64,000 nt of DNA. Source: Bacillota bacterium (lineage in GTDB: Bacteria; Bacillota_I; Bacilli_A; RF39; UBA660). A program made the position numbers and the translations under genes. Shown here piece after piece: positions 43,215 to 51,565 of the stretch. The notes beneath the pieces are model-generated. The model saw only the letters and a list, made by a program, of their open reading frames with translations. It ran no database searches and was not told the origin of the DNA. The stretch covers positions 91,920-155,919 of the forward strand of contig JAEWOE010000002.1 in NCBI GenBank assembly GCA_023460995.1, written 5' to 3'. Every line of letters starts with the position of its first letter. The stretch's first letter is position 1.

Positions 43215-43990
43215 AAAAGTTACTAAAATATGATTTTAAGTCATTGTTTAATGTCTTATTACCTGTCTATGCTATCTTAATATTCTTATCATTATTTAAT
43301 CGATTTGCAGAAGTTTTATCTGATAAAATTTCAATATTAAGAGTTCCAGCTGGTTTTATTTTAATGATTTATGTTATTGTTTTAATAGCAGCACCAGTAG
43401 GAACTTTTATAATAGCTATTACAAAATATTATAAAAATTTAGCAGGTGATGAAGGATATTTAATGCATACTCTTCCGGTTACCAAAAAGGATTTAGTTTT
43501 ATCAAAATTGATATCTTATTTTGTTATGTTAATCATATCTATATGCGTTTCAATAATTGGACTCTCTATTGGTGAGTATGGAATTAAATTTGACTGGGCA
43601 GTAATAGAAAGTCTAATAAATATCATTAAGTCATTAGATACTATAACAGTTGTATTAATGGTAATAACTATTATTTTATCAGTGATATTTCAGCAACTAT
43701 TAATGTATACATCTATAGCCTTAGGACAAAAACAAAATGCTAATAAAGTAGTATATTCTGTTATATTTGGAATAGTTTTATATAATATAAATCAAATTAT
43801 TTCAGCTGCTATACTACTTATACCTGTATTATTTAATAGAGAATTATGGGAAAAATTAAATCAAAATAACATAGCTCCAAATGTGTTAAATGGATATTTA
43901 GGTGCCTCAATTTTCATATCAATAATATTTATAGCTGCATACTTTTTTCTAGCAACAAGAACATTAGAAAAACATTTGAATTTAGAATAG
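43208..43990 (+). CDS. ABC transporter permease
   Basis: 260 residues with six membrane helices in the style of ABC-2 permeases. A conserved-looking YLMHTLPVTKKDLVLSKLI loop follows helix two. It partners the upstream ATPase; with the GntR gene it forms a YtrA-like operon, commonly linked to envelope stress or peptide antibiotics. Substrate not shown by sequence. Confidence 0.85.
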   Translation: MLKKLLKYDFKSLFNVLLPVYAILIFLSLFNRFAEVLSDKISILRVPAGFILMIYVIVLIAAPVGTFIIAITKYYKNLAGDEGYLMHTLPVTKKDLVLSKLISYFVMLIISICVSIIGLSIGEYGIKFDWAVIESLINIIKSLDTITVVLMVITIILSVIFQQLLMYTSIALGQKQNANKVVYSVIFGIVLYNINQIISAAILLIPVLFNRELWEKLNQNNIAPNVLNGYLGASIFISIIFIAAYFFLATRTLEKHLNLE

Positions 43991-44010
43991 GAGAGAATAT
44001 CTCCTTTTTT
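43989..44010 (+). terminator. Terminator of the GntR-ABC operon
   Basis: AGGAGA pairs with TCTCCT around GAATA, then T residues. Confidence 0.75.
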
Positions 44011-44024
44011 TATTAAATTGAATA

Positions 44025-44051
44025 ACAAAAAAAGTAGCTGTAAGCTACTTT
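44025..44051 (-). terminator. Terminator of the def-sulfotransferase operon (minus strand)
   Basis: On the minus strand AAAGTAGCT pairs with AGCTACTTT, followed by a T run. Confidence 0.8.
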
Positions 44052-45984
44052 AATTATAATCTACATATGAATCAAAATCGTATATTTCGCCATTTATCTT
44101 CATATACAAATAGTATTTACCAGATAAACCAACATCATTAATATATTTAGTTACTGTAATACCATCTTCTTCTTCTTCTTCAGTAAATAAGTCAACACAT
44201 AATGCAGTATAAGGTTTTTTAGATATTATCATATTATAAGTTTTTTTACTAAAGACATTATCTAAAACAACATACACCTCATCACTTTTTAAAAATTTAC
44301 CAGTTACAATTAATCTATCTTCTTCTTTAGTAAAAGATAAATTATATTTTTTTATTATATCTTTAGCATCTTTATTAAATAATAGTATTGTGTTATTTTT
44401 TACTGTTTCAGTTTCACCTAAAGTACCTAAATTAACACCCTTGTTTATAGAGTATGTATCATTAGCGTATAAAGATAACTTTTCAGCTCTATATGTATTA
44501 GTCGGAAGTTCCATTTTAAAGATCTGCTTATCGTTTAATAATTCTACAGTTGTACTTTTTAAAGTATCAAATTTTGTAAGTCCAGCAGGTTCGTTATTAA
44601 TTTTACCTTCGTACTGGCTATTTCCTCCAGAACTTATTAAATAATGATCTTTGTTTATATAATCAACATCGGAAATATATGGAGAATAGAAACTACTTCC
44701 TAATTCTTTACCATACTCCCAAACTTCTTCAATTGTTTTTTTGTTAGTGTTTATATTAAATATAACACCACGACTATAATTATCGCTTGCTTCTACTTTA
44801 TTATCATTAGTTTTACTTTTGTTATTACCATTATCGAAGACAAATACATCGCCGTTAGGTAATATCATTGCAGCATGCTGAGCATATTGCCAAGTGAACT
44901 TATCTTTTGTAGGAACAAAGAAATACTTTTCCATATCCTCATTCCAGTTAGTAGGATCACCAATTATCCAATTTATTTCTTCAGTACTATAATCTATATT
45001 AACTATAGCGTCTTGATGTCTTCCAGATAATGTTATTGAATTTGTTTTTTCATCATACCATACAGAGTTATTATGAAACCAGTCATATTCGGTATAATAA
45101 TCTTCATTAATACCTTGATCAATTGGGAGAATTTTACTTAAATCTATTGTTTTAATAATATCTCCAGTTTCACGGTCAATTTCAACTATATAGTCTTCAA
45201 CAGTGCCATTTTCAAAATTATTACTTGCGACTAATAAATCACCATCAGGCATTTCATAAACGTCATGATGGTAGCCACCAGCTAAATTATATTCATAATA
45301 TATTTTACCAAGCAAATCTATTTCAACTAGTCCTGTCATATAGTATGGATTATTAATAAGTCTGTTTGAACTAAGCATAATATGACCATTACTTAGTCTT
45401 TGTATATCCCAAACAAAGTTTTCATTTAAGTACCATCTTACATCACCATTTATATCATAAGCTGCTGTATATCCTTTAGAAGAAGGTGTTACAAAATACA
45501 TTTCATTACTTAACTCTTCTTTATTTGCTTCAACCGTTGTTGGTAAAACAAAATCTTTAGGTAAGGCTTCTGTTTTAATACGAATTGTTTTTGACTCTCC
45601 ATTAACAGTAAGTATTACTTCATTATCACTATCAGGATATAATCCATATACAGGTAGGTAATGAACCTTACCTGGTTTAAATGTGTTAGTTATAGTAGTA
45701 TCTTCATCTTTTCCAACAACTTTTATTGTTGGTGTAGTTAAATCTTTTGTTTCAAAAATAATTAAAGCTGTAAGAGGAGAAATGTCGTATGGGTCTAAAA
45801 TAACTTTTGGATCTTCAAAAGTATAATTAGAACTTGCCAAAGAAGTTGCCTCTATCTCAGCTTGCTTTGTTAAAAGACTAGTTTCCTTATTAACAGGATT
45901 AGCTTTTTCACAAAAATAATAAATATATATTGAACAAAGGCACGCAATTACAACAAGTAAAACAAACTTATATTTAGTTCTCAT
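44050..45984 (-). CDS. Aryl-sulfate sulfotransferase (ASST family), membrane-anchored
   Basis: Transfers sulfate from one phenol ester to another without PAPS. The 644 residues begin with a signal-anchor helix (6-24), then a Greek-key beta domain and the beta-propeller. Candidate catalytic residues, by match to E. coli ASST as I recall it (H252, H356, N358, R374, H436): H240 in YHHDVYEMPDG, H304 and N306 in WFHNNSV, R322 in SGRHQDA and H370 in QHAAMILPNG. The 304-to-322 gap equals the E. coli 356-to-374 gap. It acts outside the membrane. It follows def by 12 bases. Confidence 0.85.
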   Translation of the reverse strand: MRTKYKFVLLVVIACLCSIYIYYFCEKANPVNKETSLLTKQAEIEATSLASSNYTFEDPKVILDPYDISPLTALIIFETKDLTTPTIKVVGKDEDTTITNTFKPGKVHYLPVYGLYPDSDNEVILTVNGESKTIRIKTEALPKDFVLPTTVEANKEELSNEMYFVTPSSKGYTAAYDINGDVRWYLNENFVWDIQRLSNGHIMLSSNRLINNPYYMTGLVEIDLLGKIYYEYNLAGGYHHDVYEMPDGDLLVASNNFENGTVEDYIVEIDRETGDIIKTIDLSKILPIDQGINEDYYTEYDWFHNNSVWYDEKTNSITLSGRHQDAIVNIDYSTEEINWIIGDPTNWNEDMEKYFFVPTKDKFTWQYAQHAAMILPNGDVFVFDNGNNKSKTNDNKVEASDNYSRGVIFNINTNKKTIEEVWEYGKELGSSFYSPYISDVDYINKDHYLISSGGNSQYEGKINNEPAGLTKFDTLKSTTVELLNDKQIFKMELPTNTYRAEKLSLYANDTYSINKGVNLGTLGETETVKNNTILLFNKDAKDIIKKYNLSFTKEEDRLIVTGKFLKSDEVYVVLDNVFSKKTYNMIISKKPYTALCVDLFTEEEEEDGITVTKYINDVGLSGKYYLYMKINGEIYDFDSYVDYN

Positions 45985-45996
45985 AATGTCTCCAAT

Positions 45997-46545
45997 CTAT
46001 ATTAATCTAATTTCATTTTCTTTAAAGAAAGGTTTTTTAGGATTAATCCTATCATAAAATAAAATACCATCTAAGTGATCTATTTCATGCTGGAATGCTA
46101 TTGATAAGTCTTCTCTAGCCCTTATTTTTATTGGATTACCATCTAAGTCTAAACCAGTAATTGTTGTTCTAGCAAATCTAGGAACATGGCCTTCAACTTC
46201 ACGATTGACACTAAGACATCCTTCACCTGCATCAGCAGCTATTTTTTCTTCTGAATGACTTACTATTTTAGGATTAACTACTACATAATTATCAAATTTG
46301 CCTTTTTGATATTCATTAACAATAACAATTAATCGCTTATTTATACCTACTTGAGGGAAAGCTAGTCCCATACCAGGTCTTAAATCATATCTTTTTTCAT
46401 ATTCATCTATTTGACTGTATGTTAAGTGTTTGATCATCTGTTTTACTAATTCTTTTTCTTCTTCAGTAACAGGACCATCAAACGGTTTACTCTTCATACG
46501 CAAATGTTTATCTTTTTCGTCTAATATTTTACATTTCACGAACAT
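45997..46545 (-). CDS. def: Peptide deformylase
   Basis: Removes the formyl group from new proteins. The 182 residues have all three motifs: GMGLAFPQVG (usually GxGLAAPQ), EGCLSV with the metal Cys, and QHEIDHLDG with the metal His pair and catalytic Glu. The long insert before motif 2 fits the type 2 (Gram-positive) enzymes. It is the first gene of a minus-strand operon with the sulfotransferase gene. Confidence 0.95.
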   Translation of the reverse strand: MFVKCKILDEKDKHLRMKSKPFDGPVTEEEKELVKQMIKHLTYSQIDEYEKRYDLRPGMGLAFPQVGINKRLIVIVNEYQKGKFDNYVVVNPKIVSHSEEKIAADAGEGCLSVNREVEGHVPRFARTTITGLDLDGNPIKIRAREDLSIAFQHEIDHLDGILFYDRINPKKPFFKENEIRLI

Positions 46546-46564
46546 AATTCATCACCACATATAT

Positions 46565-46595
46565 ATTCTATCATAAAAACGCCTAATTTAGTCAA
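46565..46595 (-). promoter_or_regulatory. Promoter of the def operon
   Basis: Minus-strand TTGACT (46590-46595), 19-base spacer, TAGAAT (46565-46570) preceded by TGA. Confidence 0.6.
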
Positions 46596-46627
46596 AAATT
46601 AGATGCTTTTTTACACAAAGTACTTAG

Positions 46628-46656
46628 TTTACAACAAATTTTTAATATGATATAAT
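46628..46656 (+). promoter_or_regulatory. Promoter of the ASCH gene
   Basis: TTTACA (46628-46633), 17-base spacer, TATAAT (46651-46656) preceded by TGA. Confidence 0.75.
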
Positions 46657-46676
46657 GTCAAAGCAAAAGGAGTAAT

Positions 46677-47024
46677 ATGAGATATAAAATGAAATTAAAC
46701 TCAGGGGAGTTTTTAAGAATGAAAACAGGGGAAAAAACTTTAGAGTATCGTTTATATGATGAAAAAAGAAGAGAAATAAAGATTGGCGATGAAATAGAAT
46801 TTCTAAGGTTGCCATATCTTGATGAAACTATTTTAACAAAAGTAGATGAATTACATATTTATAAAACATGGTTAGAATGTTATAAAAAGTTTTTTAAAGA
46901 AGATTTAGTTAAATTTTATAAAAATACAAAAGAAGTAGTAGATGACACATATAATAAACTTTATTCAAAAGAAGAAGAACAAAAATATGGTTGCGTAGCT
47001 ATAAGAATTAGAAGAGTAAAATAA
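46677..47024 (+). CDS. ASCH-domain protein
   Basis: The 115 residues match the small bacterial ASCH family: FLRMKTGEKTLEYRLYDEKRREIKIGDEIEF, ending CVAIRIRRV. The fold resembles PUA and is expected to bind RNA or a nucleotide; no partner is evident. AAGGAG precedes the ATG. Single gene with a perfect terminator. Confidence 0.85.
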   Translation: MRYKMKLNSGEFLRMKTGEKTLEYRLYDEKRREIKIGDEIEFLRLPYLDETILTKVDELHIYKTWLECYKKFFKEDLVKFYKNTKEVVDDTYNKLYSKEEEQKYGCVAIRIRRVK

Positions 47025-47049
47025 AAGAAGTCAAATGACTTCTTTTATT
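47020..47049. terminator. Bidirectional terminator between the ASCH and YjcZ-like genes
   Basis: AATAAAAGAAGTCA pairs perfectly with TGACTTCTTTTATT around AA. Confidence 0.88.
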
Positions 47050-47215
47050 ATTGAACCCAAGTTCTAGCTCCAATAATTATAACAAGTAATATAAATAATA
47101 CTAATACAATTGCAGCACCGTATCCTGTTCCGTAACCTGGACCGCCACCGCAGCAACCGCCGCCGTATCCTGGTTGACCACATCCGTATCCTTGGTATCC
47201 ACCATAATAATACAT
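47048..47215 (-). CDS. YjcZ-like 55-residue Gly/Tyr-rich membrane protein
   Basis: A short minus-strand gene from ATG 47215 with a perfect AAGGAGG site 7 bases upstream. The first 33 residues are Gly/Tyr-rich with Cys (MYYYGGYQGYGCG; GGGCCGGG), then a hydrophobic helix AIVLVLFILLVIIIGA and a short RTWVQ end. This is the plan of YjcZ/SscA small sporulation proteins of Bacillus. It is markedly GC-richer than its surroundings. It explains most of the apparent 47025-47348 gap; a CTAATAT-ATATTAG dyad lies upstream (47235-47251). Confidence 0.8.
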   Translation of the reverse strand: MYYYGGYQGYGCGQPGYGGGCCGGGPGYGTGYGAAIVLVLFILLVIIIGARTWVQ

Positions 47216-47292
47216 ATAATAACCTCCTTCTAGTCTAATATATGATATTAGTTTAATGTAAAGTTGGTTATTAAAAACTCCTATTTTTTTGT

Positions 47293-47322
47293 TTTACATT
47301 TAAAAAAAATCATAATTATGCT
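47293..47322 (+). promoter_or_regulatory. Promoter of the SEDS gene
   Basis: TTTACA (47293-47298), 18-base spacer, TATGCT (47317-47322). Confidence 0.5.
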
Positions 47323-47348
47323 ATTATTATATGGTAAGGTGATAAAAT

Positions 47349-48539
47349 ATGAATACTGGAAGTGGCAAAAGCAACAAAAAACACATTATAAGAGACATGG
47401 ATAAACCACTATTAATAGTTACGGGTCTACTAATATTAATAGGCACATTAAGTATTGTTAGTGCATCAGCTAATGAATCAATATCAAGGTATAGTAATTC
47501 GTCTGTTTATTATTATTTTTATAGACATGCTTTTATGATTACAGCCGGGCTTACTGGTGCATTTATTATTCATAGATTACCAACAAAATATTATAAAATT
47601 ATAGCTCCTGTTTTATGGATAGGCGTAGCTAGTTTATTAATAGGACTATTTATATATGGTAGTGTTCATCGTGGAGCATTAAACTGGATTTCTATAGCTG
47701 GTATAAAAGTACAACCTAGTGAATTTGCTAAACCAGTTATTATTGTGATGCTTTCCTTACTTTTTGAAAAAATGAACAAGAAACTTACTAGTAGTGATTT
47801 CGTTCCGTGGATATATACTGCTTTATGGATAGCGGTAGGTATTATTATACCTGTTATAGTATTCTTTCAAGATGATTTAGGAACAGCATCTATCATACTA
47901 TTTATTAGTGGTTTTATGTATTTAGCTGGGCCACTTGATAGAAAAATTCGTAATAAACATATATTAATACTAGCCGCTGGAGCTATATTATGTATTGGTT
48001 CTTATGGAATGGCTAAAGGAAAGATTTTTTCAACTGAACAAGTAGAAAGACTTACACAGTTTTATAATCCATGTAGTTATTATGATGATAGTGGGTATCA
48101 AATATGCAACTGTTTTATAGCAATAAATGATGGTGGCCTAACAGGTCTTGGAATAGGCAAGAGTAAGCAAAAATATTCTTATATACCTGAAGCATATACT
48201 GACAGTATCTTTGCTATAATTGTTGAAGAAGATGGCTTAATTATTGGTCTTATCATACTAACTTTATTTGCGATACTAGTTTGTAGAATTATTAATATTT
48301 CTAGAAAAGCTTCTACTATAAGAGGTAGATATATTGCTTTTGGTGTAGCAATATACTTTATGACTCACATGATATTTAATTTAGGTGGATTACTTGGTAT
48401 ATTACCACTTACTGGAGTACCACTTCCACTAATAAGTTATGGTGGATCATTTACTGTATCTTTTCTAGCAGCTATTGCTTTAGTACAGAGAGTTAATATT
48501 GAAACAAAGAATCAAAGGATAAAAATTGACAAAATTTAG
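47349..48539 (+). CDS. SEDS-family cell-wall glycosyltransferase (FtsW/RodA/SpoVE)
   Basis: Polymerises peptidoglycan with a partner transpeptidase. The 396 residues have about ten membrane helices, with IKVQPSEFAKP, the DDLGTASI loop with its conserved Asp, and TGVPLPLISYGGS near the end. These are universal SEDS motifs and do not separate FtsW from RodA. AAGGTGAT lies before the ATG. Given mreCD in this genome, either role is possible. Confidence 0.92.
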   Translation: MNTGSGKSNKKHIIRDMDKPLLIVTGLLILIGTLSIVSASANESISRYSNSSVYYYFYRHAFMITAGLTGAFIIHRLPTKYYKIIAPVLWIGVASLLIGLFIYGSVHRGALNWISIAGIKVQPSEFAKPVIIVMLSLLFEKMNKKLTSSDFVPWIYTALWIAVGIIIPVIVFFQDDLGTASIILFISGFMYLAGPLDRKIRNKHILILAAGAILCIGSYGMAKGKIFSTEQVERLTQFYNPCSYYDDSGYQICNCFIAINDGGLTGLGIGKSKQKYSYIPEAYTDSIFAIIVEEDGLIIGLIILTLFAILVCRIINISRKASTIRGRYIAFGVAIYFMTHMIFNLGGLLGILPLTGVPLPLISYGGSFTVSFLAAIALVQRVNIETKNQRIKIDKI

Positions 48540-48550
48540 CATATAACTAG

Positions 48551-48588
48551 AACCTAATCATATATTTTAGTATGATTAGGTTTTTAAT
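48551..48588 (+). terminator. Terminator of the SEDS gene
   Basis: AACCTAATCATA pairs with TATGATTAGGTT around an 8-base loop, then TTTAATTT. Confidence 0.8.
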
Positions 48589-48817
48589 TTGGTTACTGTT
48601 TGTCTTTATATTATATCTATGGTATAGAAAGTACAAATTTACTTGGTATTTTAATTACAGAGTTATTAATAAAAAATATAATCTAGTTACAGTTGAGTTC
48701 TTATATTATGATAAAAGCAATATTATAAGAAAAGGAAAACTAGTTGTAGAAAAAATGGATAGTCAAGATATAATAAATATCTTACAAGAATGCTTTATAG
48801 AGAAAATTTCTCTATAA
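48572..48817 (+). CDS. Small membrane protein, hypothetical
   Basis: An 81-residue frame with an N-terminal membrane helix (RFLIWLLFVFILYLW) and a soluble tail. No family recognised. Its ATG lies inside the terminator of the upstream gene, and no ribosome site is visible, so expression is doubtful unless a leaderless transcript starts just upstream. The protein-like composition keeps it listed. Confidence 0.5.
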   Translation: MIRFLIWLLFVFILYLWYRKYKFTWYFNYRVINKKYNLVTVEFLYYDKSNIIRKGKLVVEKMDSQDIINILQECFIEKISL

Positions 48818-48862
48818 AAGGATATAAGTATCTTTTATATTATCATATTAATAGGTGATAAT

Positions 48863-49456
48863 ATGAAGGATATTTTTATTTATGCATTAATAATAGTTAA
48901 TTTACTTGTTTTAACAATAATAAATTATAAAAGTGATAACCAAACTAATTTAATAAGTGTTGAAGTTAAGGGGTATGTAAATGAACCGGGAGTATATGAA
49001 ATTGAGGATGGTTCAGTAGTAAATGATTTAATTATTAAAGCTGGTGGACTTAGTAGTAATGCTGATATTAGTGTCATTAATCTAGCTAGAAATTTATCTG
49101 ATGAAGATGTGGTAATTATATATTCTAATGAAGAAATTTCTGAAATGAAAGAGGGTAGTACTAGTGTAAAATACATTGACAAAGAGTGTGTATGCCCTGT
49201 TATAGATAATAGTGCTTTATTTGATAAAGTTATTACTAATGCTGAAGGAATAATTATAGATACAGGTAAAGTATCACTAAATAGCGCGACTATAAAAGAA
49301 CTGATGACTTTACCAGGAATAGGTGAGTCTAAAGCTAAGTTAATAATAGAATATCGTAATAACAATAAAGGATTTAAAGAGATAGAAGAAATAAAGAACG
49401 TTAAAGGAATAGGTAGTTCTATTTATGAAAAAATTAAAGATTATCTTACTCTTTAG
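48863..49456 (+). CDS. comEA: Competence protein ComEA
   Basis: DNA receptor of the uptake machine. The 197 residues have a membrane helix (4-20), a SLBB domain (about 31-90, VKGYVNEPGVYEIEDGS) and the C-terminal helix-hairpin-helix DNA-binding pair (SLNSATIKELMTLPGIGESKAK; NVKGIGSSIYEKI). AGGTGATA lies before the ATG. It overlaps comEC by 32 bases. Confidence 0.95.
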   Translation: MKDIFIYALIIVNLLVLTIINYKSDNQTNLISVEVKGYVNEPGVYEIEDGSVVNDLIIKAGGLSSNADISVINLARNLSDEDVVIIYSNEEISEMKEGSTSVKYIDKECVCPVIDNSALFDKVITNAEGIIIDTGKVSLNSATIKELMTLPGIGESKAKLIIEYRNNNKGFKEIEEIKNVKGIGSSIYEKIKDYLTL

Positions 49457-51458
49457 TACTCTTATAATTACTTTTATTTATGTTTATTATAAAAACAATA
49501 ATATTGTTTCTTTGTATGATGAAAATGTAACAAGTATTGAAGGTATAGTTACAGATATAAATTATTTTGATGATAAAATAAGTTTTATTGTAAAAGATAA
49601 AGAAAACATTCTTGTTAATGATTATAATTTAATAAGCAATATAAAGTTAGGTGATTATATATTAGCAGAAGGTATTATGAAAAAACCTAAAACTAATACT
49701 AATTTTAACTTATTTAATTATAAAAACTATTTACTTAGTAAGAATATTCATTATACTTTTACTTTAGATAAGATAAGCGTGACTAGTAATAGTAATTTAT
49801 TTTATAAATTTAAAAATCTAATATTAAAAAGACTAGATAGTATTAATAATTCTTATTTATACACCCTTATTTTAGCCGATAATAGAATAGATGATACAAT
49901 TTATGATACTTACCAAACAAACGGTGTAAGTCATTTATTTGCTGTTTCTGGCAGTCATATAACTCTTATATCTTTAGTACTTTTATTTATACTTAATAAA
50001 TTTATTAAAAGAAGAAAAATAAGTTATGTAATAGTGTCTATATTTATCCTGTTTTACATGTTTTTAACAGGTTTTAGTGCTTCAGTAGTTAGAAGCTGTT
50101 TACTATTTGTTTTTATTACAATATTTAAATTATTTAATATAAAAATAAAAACAGTATATATTCTTTACTTAATATTTGTAATTCTTCTCATATATAATCC
50201 ATACTATATATATGACATAGGTTTTATTTATAGTTTTACCATAAGTTTTAGCTTAATATTATTATCTAAAAATATAAGTAATTATAGTAATTATTTTACT
50301 AAACTTTATTATATTAGTCTAATAGCTTTTGTAGTAAGTATTCCTATTACTATTAATAATAATTTTAGTATAAATTTATTATCTCCATTTCTTAATCTTA
50401 TATTTGTACCCATGGTATCTTTTATAATATTTCCTCTTGCCATTTTAACTTTATTTATTCCTTATATAAATAATGTGTTTTTATTTTTTATAAGCATTTT
50501 AGAATATTTATCAGTATTATCCTATAATTATAAAATTGAATTGTTTTTTTCATACATACCACTTTATGGAATAATTATATATTATTTATTAATTGGTATA
50601 TTGTTATATAAACCAAATAAGATAACTATATTAATTTTTTGCTTAATGTTATTTATTCATTATAATATTAAATTATTTAATAAATATCCTATAGTTACTA
50701 TGATTGATGTTGGTCAAGGAGATAGTTTTCTAATTGAAATGCCTCATAATAGAGCTAATATTTTAATTGATACTGGTGGAAATATAAATTATGATATTAC
50801 GAAAAATATACTCATTCCGTTTATTAAATCAAGAGGCATAAAGGAAATAGATTATTTAATATTAAGTCATGGAGATTTTGATCATATGGGCGCAAGTGAA
50901 AATTTAATTAATGGTTTTAAAGTAAATAAAGTTATTATGAATAGTGGCAATAATAATGAGATTGAACTTAGTCTTATTGACTTATTAAAGAAAAGGAATG
51001 TCGAATATGAACAAATAACTAATAAAATACTTAATATTAATGGTAACAATTTCTATTTTTTGAATATATTAAATAGTGAAGAGGAAAATAAGGATAGTTT
51101 AATTTTATATACTAAATTAAATGGATATAGGATTCTTTTTATGGGTGATGCAACTATAGAAGAAGAAAAAGTACTTCTTGATACATATAATCTTGAACAT
51201 GTGGATATACTAAAAGTAGGTCATCATGGTTCAAATTATAGTACAAGTGATGACCTTATTAATGCAATTAATCCAAAACATGCTTTAATTTCTGTATCAA
51301 AAAGTAATCATTATGGTCATCCTTCAAATAGGGTTATAAGTTTATTAGATAGTTATGATACTGCAAAGTATCAAACAAGTATAGATGGTAGTGTAAAAAT
51401 AGTATTTGGTAATAAAATGCAAATCTATACTTGTATTAAGGTGTCGCTAAGCGATTAG
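49425..51458 (+). CDS. comEC: Competence channel protein ComEC
   Basis: Membrane channel for single-stranded DNA. The 677 residues comprise an N-terminal soluble region (about 30-120), a Competence domain of about ten membrane helices (FAVSGSHITLISLVLLFIL) and a C-terminal metallo-beta-lactamase domain (GQGDSFLIEMP; ILSHGDFDHMGA; VGHHGSNYSTS; HYGHPSNRV). It is coupled to comEA; the pair implies natural transformation ability. Confidence 0.95.
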   Translation: MKKLKIILLFSTLIITFIYVYYKNNNIVSLYDENVTSIEGIVTDINYFDDKISFIVKDKENILVNDYNLISNIKLGDYILAEGIMKKPKTNTNFNLFNYKNYLLSKNIHYTFTLDKISVTSNSNLFYKFKNLILKRLDSINNSYLYTLILADNRIDDTIYDTYQTNGVSHLFAVSGSHITLISLVLLFILNKFIKRRKISYVIVSIFILFYMFLTGFSASVVRSCLLFVFITIFKLFNIKIKTVYILYLIFVILLIYNPYYIYDIGFIYSFTISFSLILLSKNISNYSNYFTKLYYISLIAFVVSIPITINNNFSINLLSPFLNLIFVPMVSFIIFPLAILTLFIPYINNVFLFFISILEYLSVLSYNYKIELFFSYIPLYGIIIYYLLIGILLYKPNKITILIFCLMLFIHYNIKLFNKYPIVTMIDVGQGDSFLIEMPHNRANILIDTGGNINYDITKNILIPFIKSRGIKEIDYLILSHGDFDHMGASENLINGFKVNKVIMNSGNNNEIELSLIDLLKKRNVEYEQITNKILNINGNNFYFLNILNSEEENKDSLILYTKLNGYRILFMGDATIEEEKVLLDTYNLEHVDILKVGHHGSNYSTSDDLINAINPKHALISVSKSNHYGHPSNRVISLLDSYDTAKYQTSIDGSVKIVFGNKMQIYTCIKVSLSD

Positions 51459-51472
51459 CGTTTAATATAGAT

Positions 51473-51498
51473 GAGAGTGTTAAGCACTCTCTTTTTTT
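51473..51498 (+). terminator. Terminator of comEA-comEC
   Basis: GAGAGTG pairs with CACTCTC around TTAAG, then a T run. Confidence 0.85.
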
Positions 51499-51509
51499 GT
51501 CTTTTTTTG

Positions 51510-51538
51510 TTGAATAAAGGTATTCACTTTGATATAAT
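51510..51538 (+). promoter_or_regulatory. Promoter of the 51566 surface-protein gene
   Basis: TTGAAT (51510-51515), 17-base spacer, TATAAT (51533-51538) preceded by TGA. Confidence 0.8.
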
Positions 51539-51565
51539 ACATATAATAGACAGGAGAAAAAAAGT

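Noticed and set aside
44390..44644. Plus-strand frame of 84 codons
   Set aside because: Antisense to the sulfotransferase gene, with no ribosome site.
48925..49365. Minus-strand frame of 146 codons
   Set aside because: It lies wholly inside comEA, which has complete SLBB and helix-hairpin-helix motifs.
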